Assembly (NCBI GenBank): GCA_036924085.1
Contig: JAVGWX010000002.1
Coordinates: 51,955,105 to 52,019,104 of the forward strand
Source: Ariolimax columbianus
Taxonomy: Eukaryota > Mollusca > Gastropoda > Stylommatophora > Arionidae
Reading direction: 5' to 3'
Length of the DNA stretch: 64,000 bases
Shown here: in pieces, positions 58,805-64,000 of the stretch
Layout: every line of letters begins with the position of its first letter
How positions within the stretch are numbered: the stretch's first letter is position 1
The notes under the pieces: generated by a model
Told to the model about the DNA's origin: nothing
Databases searched by the model: none
The model's input: the letters and a program-made list of their open reading frames with translations, nothing else
Translations under genes and position numbers: made by a program

Positions 58805-59963
58805 AATATTACCTACTCTGATGAAGAACAGCAGCAAAAACAGTATCATGTGTTTGTTGATCTTAAGGCGTTTGATAGGGTATGTCATAAAGCGATATGG
58901 GCAACCATGAGGAAGTATACAATCAACGGAGATATTATAAAGGTCCTTGAACACCTGTATGACAAGGCGTCCAGCGCAGTTCTTGTGAACGGGAGGCGAT
59001 GGGATGGTTTCGCACATCAGTTGGTGTGACAGGGTTGTACACTCTCTCCAACTCTTTTCAATATATTCCTTGAGGGAATTATGAGTGAGGCACTTAGAGG
59101 TCACGTTGGTACTGTCAAGATAGGGGGCCGAACGATTACCAACCTTCGTTTTGCAGATGATATCGACGGGTTGGCGGGTTCAGAAGCAGAACTCCAGAAC
59201 TGGGTCAGGAGGTTCAATGAAACAGCTCTTGACTATGGAATGGAGATGAACGCTGGAAAGACAAAATTAATGACCAACAACGCCGAGGGCTTCAACAGCA
59301 GGATAAAAGCTAATGAACAGGAACTCGAAGTGGTTGACCGTTTTAAATATGTAGGGTCGATTGTCAGTGATGAAAGATCAAAATGTGAGATGTTGGTCTG
59401 AATAGCACAGACAATAGCGGCGCGTGAACGGCTTAACAAAATCTGGCAAGATAAACGGTTAGCACTACGCACGAAAATCAGATTGATGCGTACACTGGTC
59501 CTGTCAATATTCCTCTATGCGTGTGAGACATGGACAGTTACAGCTGACCTTTAGCGAAGGATACATGCCTTGGAGATGAGATGTTTCCGAAGACTTTTAA
59601 ACAAAGATCGAGTTACAAATGAGGAAATACGAGATAGAATTACAACAGCAATAAGGCCTTTTGAAGACATCTTGGCAACTGTCAAAAGAAGGAAATTCGC
59701 GTGTTACGGTCACATATCGAGATCAAATGGTCCTGCAAATACAATCCTCCATGGAAAGGTGCAAGGCAGACGATGAAGAGGCCGGTCCAAAAAGAGGTGG
59801 GAGGACAACACAAAAGAAAGGACCAATCTCCGACCAGAAGAGGCACAGGCAGCGGCCGCTGACAGAGAAGGGTGGCGGGGGGGGGGGGGGGTGTGTGAGG
59901 ATGTCTTCATGTGTACCCCAACGACCTCACCGGTTCGGGATGACCTGTCATGACCAGACCTGA
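58805..59963 (+). mobile_element. RTE-related LINE inserted in the hAT element
   Basis: It reads [167 protein letters not shown] and RPHRFGMTC, with a TGACC-rich end. Catalytic FADD is present. Stops occur at about 59028, 59399, 59551 and 59774. It is the longest copy of the family also seen at 5238, 24565 and 51925. Confidence 0.92.
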
Positions 59964-60580
59964 TGAACGAAATTTGCGTTTTTGAAACCGAACTGGAATT
60001 GTTCATCTTTGAATTGCATTGGCTGCACAAGCATGTTCAGCTATAGTCAAATGAGAGCAGTTCAACCTGTTACTAGAAAAGTTGAAAGTGGATTTCTCTG
60101 TTCTTAATGGACATTCAAAGTCTGACAACATTGCTACATTTTGTTGAATATCCATTCACGTCTGCTATTTCTACCGTAACAGCAAAGATGCAGTTATTAG
60201 GAGGAGATGAAGGTACAGCTTGAAGTAATTGAAATATTTCAACATAACTTGACTATTCTGAACAAGCACAAAGTTACACCACCAACACAGTTCTGGGTGA
60301 CATTTGTTTCTTCTGATGAAGTTCCACACCCATCGAAATGTTATAAAAAGGTATTGACCATGTTTGGAAGCACTCATGTATGTGAAGCTGGATTTTCTGC
60401 AATGTCCAACGTCAATTCAAAACATATAAACTCTTTGATTGACGAACATTTAGAAAATCTAATGAAGACAGCTGTTATAGAATACCACCCTCAAACTAAC
60501 AAAAATTGCAAGTGCAATTCAAAGTCAAATATCTCACTAAAATTGTTGTTGAACTTTATTAAGATCTATTTGAAATAGTA

Positions 60581-61195
60581 ATAAAACAACACAGGTGTGT
60601 ATGATGTATAAAAGTTCAATGCACTAAGTATAAGTTCAATTAAATTTTTGAACAAGAAGTTAATAACTGGGATGTATTTTTATAGTCTTTGCTTTTGAGC
60701 TTTCTGGTGAGGCCCTCGGCTTGAAAATATGTGTGTGTGTCCCAAGGTGTGGAAACGGTTGGACAGCACTGTTTTATACCTTCAGGTGAGTAACTGCATA
60801 TTTCCCGGCCAAAGGTCCGATACATTGTCAACTGAACTCATATGCAACATTTTATGTGACTTGCCTTTCTTAGAACTGTGCCAGGAGACTTGTAACCACC
60901 TAAGAGTCGCCTAAAGCCATTATGTTATAGGTATAGAGAGTGATACCACCTGTCTCTTACATCTGTGGTTTGAGATTTTGGAACATTTGACACCTGCGGC
61001 TGAAAATTAGAGTTTGTGATTTCGAAAACACTCTGACTTGATGTCACGAGGAGAGCACGCGTGTGAACAATGTACACATGCCAATTATACTTCGCGGTTA
61101 AGATATTACAAAATGAGACAATTCATTTTTTTTAAAATAATATGGCGGGCCAAGATAATCTTTTGGTGTGTCGGATGTTGCCAGAGCGCCGCAGC
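60581..61195. other. Non-coding 3' part of the hAT element
   Basis: No gene. The end (GGCGGGCC, GCCAGAGCGCCGCAGC, then the terminal repeat) resembles the GC-rich subterminal region of hAT elements. Confidence 0.5.
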
Positions 61196-61289
61196 TTTGA
61201 GACCCCTGGTATAGAATAACAAACCAATCTTCACTTCGATTGAGCATAGGCTAGTATTATTTTGTGTGTTATATAATGCATAGCGATAG

Positions 61290-62126
61290 ATTGATACTCG
61301 AGCAAGAAGTCAGAGAGGCAATTTTAACAAAGCCCCAGGTTTAGACAACATATCAGCAGATATTAGAAAAGCTTGACACGATTGGTGAAGAGCCGTGGTC
61401 ATATCTATTTGGAAAAAGAAGGACAGTAAAAAGATGACAGCTCTTATAGGGACATATCCCTCCTTAGCCAATTTGGAACAATTTTCGCACTGGTCCTTGA
61501 GCAACGAGTTCGAGCTACTGTGGAGCCGCTTCTCCGTACTTCAAAATCAGGCTTCAGGAAAAGCAGAGGATGTACGGATGCTATATTTACGCTCAGACAG
61601 TTTAGTGAAACCACATTATACAATTAGAAACTCCACCTGACCTTCATTGATCAAGAAAAGGCATTTGGCAGTGTAAATCTATGAAAGTTATGGGGGGGGG
61701 GGGGGGTGTAATGGAGGAATATGGTGTGGAGGATCAACTACTGGATAACATTCGTACCTTGTACGTAAACAGTGAAGGTGCAGTACTAACGAATGTAGGT
61801 GTGGCAAATTGGTTTCTAGTGCTGAGTGGCGTACGACAGGGGTGTGTTCTTTCTCCACTTTTGTTCATAATTTACGTGGATAAAATGACACAGTTGGTTA
61901 ACCTCTATGAAAAGTCCCTCAATGAACTGTTGTTTGCTGATGATCATGTAATTTTTTTAAAATAAAATGGAGAAGACCTACAACGCCACCTGAACCATCT
62001 CCATTTCGCTTGAGACGAATATGACATGAAGATCAATCCAGGCAAGATGTTGATGTCACGTGAACAATTTCAGAAAGGTTTCCACATCAGTGACACTGGT
62101 ATCAAGCAAGTACGGGAGTTCAAATA
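61290..62126 (+). mobile_element. LINE RT remnant leading into the 59-bp satellite
   Basis: Frames show FNKAPGLDNISADIRKA, QNQASGKAEDVRMLYLRSDS, then MEEYGVEDQLLDNIRTLYVN, LSGVRQGCVLSPLLFIIYVD, LNELLFADDHVIFL (FADD present) and later MKINPGKMLMS-like and REFKY segments. The KY-L motif is where the satellite begins. It differs from the other LINE families here. Confidence 0.8.
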
Positions 62127-64000
62127 CCGGAGACTGGTGTTAAAGCTCTTTGATCACGTCACGCCCCTGTTCTCTGAGAGTCAGTCCGGAGACTGGTGTT
62201 AAAGCTCTTTGATCACGTCACGCCCCTGTTCTCTGAGAGTCAGTCCGGAGACTGGTGTTAAAGCTGTTGGATCGCGTCACGCCCCTGTTCTCTGAGAGTC
62301 AGTCCGGAGACTGGTGTTAAAGCTGTTTGATCGCGTCAGTCCCCTGCTCTCTGAGAGTCAGTCCGGAGACTGGTGTTAAAGCTGTTTGATCACGTCACGC
62401 CCCTGTTCTCTGAGAGTCAGTCCGGAGACTGGTGTTAAAGCTGTTTGATCGCGTCACGCCCCTGCTCTATGAGAGTCAGTCCGGAGACTGGTGTTAAAGC
62501 TGTTTGATCGCGTCACGCCCCTGTTCTCTGAGAGTCAGTCCGGAGACTGGTGTTAAAGCTCTTTGATCACGTCACGCCCCTGTTCTCTGAGAGTCAGTCC
62601 GGAGACTGGTGTTAAAGCTGTTTGATCACGTCCCGCCCCTGCTCGCTGAGAGTCAGTCCGGAGACTGGTGTTAAAGCTCTTTGATCACGTCACGCCCCTG
62701 TTCTCTGAGAGTCAGTCCGGAGACTGGTGTTAAAGCTGTTTGATCACGTCCCGCCCCTGCTCGCTGAGAGTCAGTCGGGAGACTGGTGTTAAAGCTGTTC
62801 GATCGCGTCACGCCCCTGCTCTACGAGAGTCAGTCCGTAGACTGATGTTAAGGATGCTTGATCACGTCACGCCACTGCTCTCTGAGAGTCAGTCCGGAGA
62901 CTGGTGTTAAAGATGCTTGATCACGTCACGCCCCTGCTCTATGAGAGTCAGTCCGGAGACTGGTGTTAAAGATGCTTGATCACGTCACGCCCCTGCTCTA
63001 TGAGAGTCAGTCCGGAGACTTCTGTTAAAGCTGCTTGATCACGTCACGCCCCTGCTCTATGAGAGTCAGTCCGGAGACTGGTGTTAAAGCTCTTTGATCA
63101 CGTCACGCCCCTGTTCTCTGAGAGTCAGTCCGGAGACTGGTGTTAAAGCTGTTGGATCGCGTCACGCCCCTGCTCTATGAGAGTCAGTCCGGAGACTGGT
63201 GTTAAAGATGCTTGATCACGTCACGCCCCTGTTCTCTGAGAGTCAGTCCGGAGACTGGTGTTAAAGCTCTTTGATCACGTCACGCCCCTGTTCTCTGAGA
63301 GTCAGTCCGGAGACTGGTGTTAAAGCTGTTGGATCGCGTCACGCCCCTGCTCTATGAGAGTCAGTCCGGAGACTGGTGTTAAAGATGCTTGATCACGTCA
63401 CGCCCCTGCTCTATGAGAGTCAGTCCGGAGACTGGTGTTAAAGATGCTTGATCACGTCACGCCCCTGCTCTATGAGAGTCAGTCCGGAGACTGGTGTTAA
63501 AGCTGCTTGATCACGTCACGCCCCTGCTCTATGAGAGTCAGTCCGGAGACTGGTGTTAAAGATGCTTGATCACGTCACGCCCCTGCTCTATGAGAGTCAG
63601 TCCGGAGACTGGTGTTAAAGATGCTTGATCACGTCACGCCCCTGCTCTATGAGAGTCAGTCCGGAGACTGGTGTTAAAGATGCTTGATCACGTCACGCCC
63701 CTGCTCTATGAGAGTCAGTCCGGAGACTGGTGTTAAAGATGCTTGATCACGTCACGCCCCTGCTCTATGAGAGTCAGTCCGGAGACTGGTGTTAAAGATG
63801 CTTGATCACGTCACGCCCCTGCTCTATGAGAGTTAGTCCGGAGACTGGTGTTAAAGCTCTTTGATCACGTCACGCCCCTGTTCTCTGAGAGTCAGTCCGG
63901 AGACTGGTGTTAAAGCTGCTTGATCACGTCACGCCCCTGCTCTATGAGAGTCAGTCCGGAGACTGGTGTTAAAGCTGCTTGATCACGTCACTCTCCCATT
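62127..64000. repeat. 59-bp satellite, about 32 copies, runs off the window
   Basis: The unit AGTCCGGAGACTGGTGTTAA plus 39 bases (AGCTSTTTGATCACGTCACG...CTGAGAGTC) is in perfect 59-base register. Two main types exist: CTCTTTGATCACG with GTTCTCTGAG, and GATGCTTGATCACG with GCTCTATGAG. The first dominates on the left and the second on the right, with interspersed CTGTTTGATCGCG and CTGTTGGATCGCG types. It grows from the end of the LINE frame. Confidence 0.98.

Larger units (their letters stand above)
58556..61208 (+). pseudogene. hAT transposase pseudogene with 3' terminal inverted repeat, split by a LINE
   Basis: The left piece reads LHTDIRWLSKDRLLAIFWNL, FLERLAFLTGITDHLNKLHL and KLQG, typical of hAT (ZBED-like) transposases. 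After the LINE the reading continues NEICVFETELELFIFEL. A degraded stretch follows, then QFWVTFVSSDEVPHPSKCYK, FGSTHVCEAGFSAMSNVNSK and SLIDEHLENLM, the hAT C-terminal dimerisation region. TTTGAGACCCCTG at 61196-61208 matches the usual hAT terminal repeat (CAGGGGTCTCAAA reversed). The 5' end and zinc finger are missing. Confidence 0.88.

Noticed and set aside
62127..64000. CRISPR-like array (and the arrays at 38.7 and 56.5 kb)
   Set aside because: Units are contiguous with no unique spacers, and the DNA is eukaryotic. These are satellites.

Overview
This is eukaryotic (metazoan) nuclear DNA: AT-rich, intron-containing, and packed with decayed transposons, SINEs and minisatellites. One host gene is supported. 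It is a plus-strand mitochondrial carrier of the SLC25A34/SLC25A35 type, spread over six coding exons from 8778 to 30785 and encoding about 312 residues. All five introns are phase 0 and total about 21.5 kb. They are filled with repeats, and no other host protein-coding gene could be supported. The mix of LINE types (RNase H-bearing I/Nimb-like, jockey-like, RTE-like, CR1-like), tRNA-headed SINEs, a mariner and a hAT suggests an invertebrate, possibly a mollusc. The taxon is inferred from resemblance only.

Layout. 1-8.3 kb: fragments of several LINEs, one carrying a SINE insertion with a target-site duplication (TSD), and a CR1-like LINE lacking its reverse-transcriptase core. 8.8-30.8 kb: the carrier gene. 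Its introns hold SINEs, LINE 3' ends, a GC-rich block at 17.9-18.8 kb, a minisatellite split by a SINE, and a mariner transposase pseudogene carrying a 36-bp LINE 3' tip. 30.8-43.2 kb: few coding traces, several SINEs, long minisatellites (a 23-bp unit repeated about 39 times, each unit with a TGAGTCA-type core), and a CR1-like LINE interrupted by another LINE. 43.2-51.2 kb: a TSD-flanked 3.5-kb LINE with endonuclease, reverse transcriptase and RNase H, then a second LINE type. 51.2-64 kb: more LINEs, a DDE transposon with two internal tandem arrays, a hAT element interrupted by a LINE, and a 59-bp satellite running off the window edge.

The most unusual theme is that at least seven tandem arrays (units 30-60 bp) start inside transposon coding sequence. 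Each appears to be an in-place amplification of a short piece of a decaying transposon ORF, at 2.5, 28.3, 49.4, 54.4, 55.5, 56.5 and 62.1 kb. A second theme is datable nesting. Several insertions have 8-12 bp TSDs readable by eye, which gives a relative chronology of LINE and SINE families. A third is a roughly 45-nt core shared by two otherwise different SINE families, one of which shares its (GAA)n 3' tail with the active-looking LINE family.
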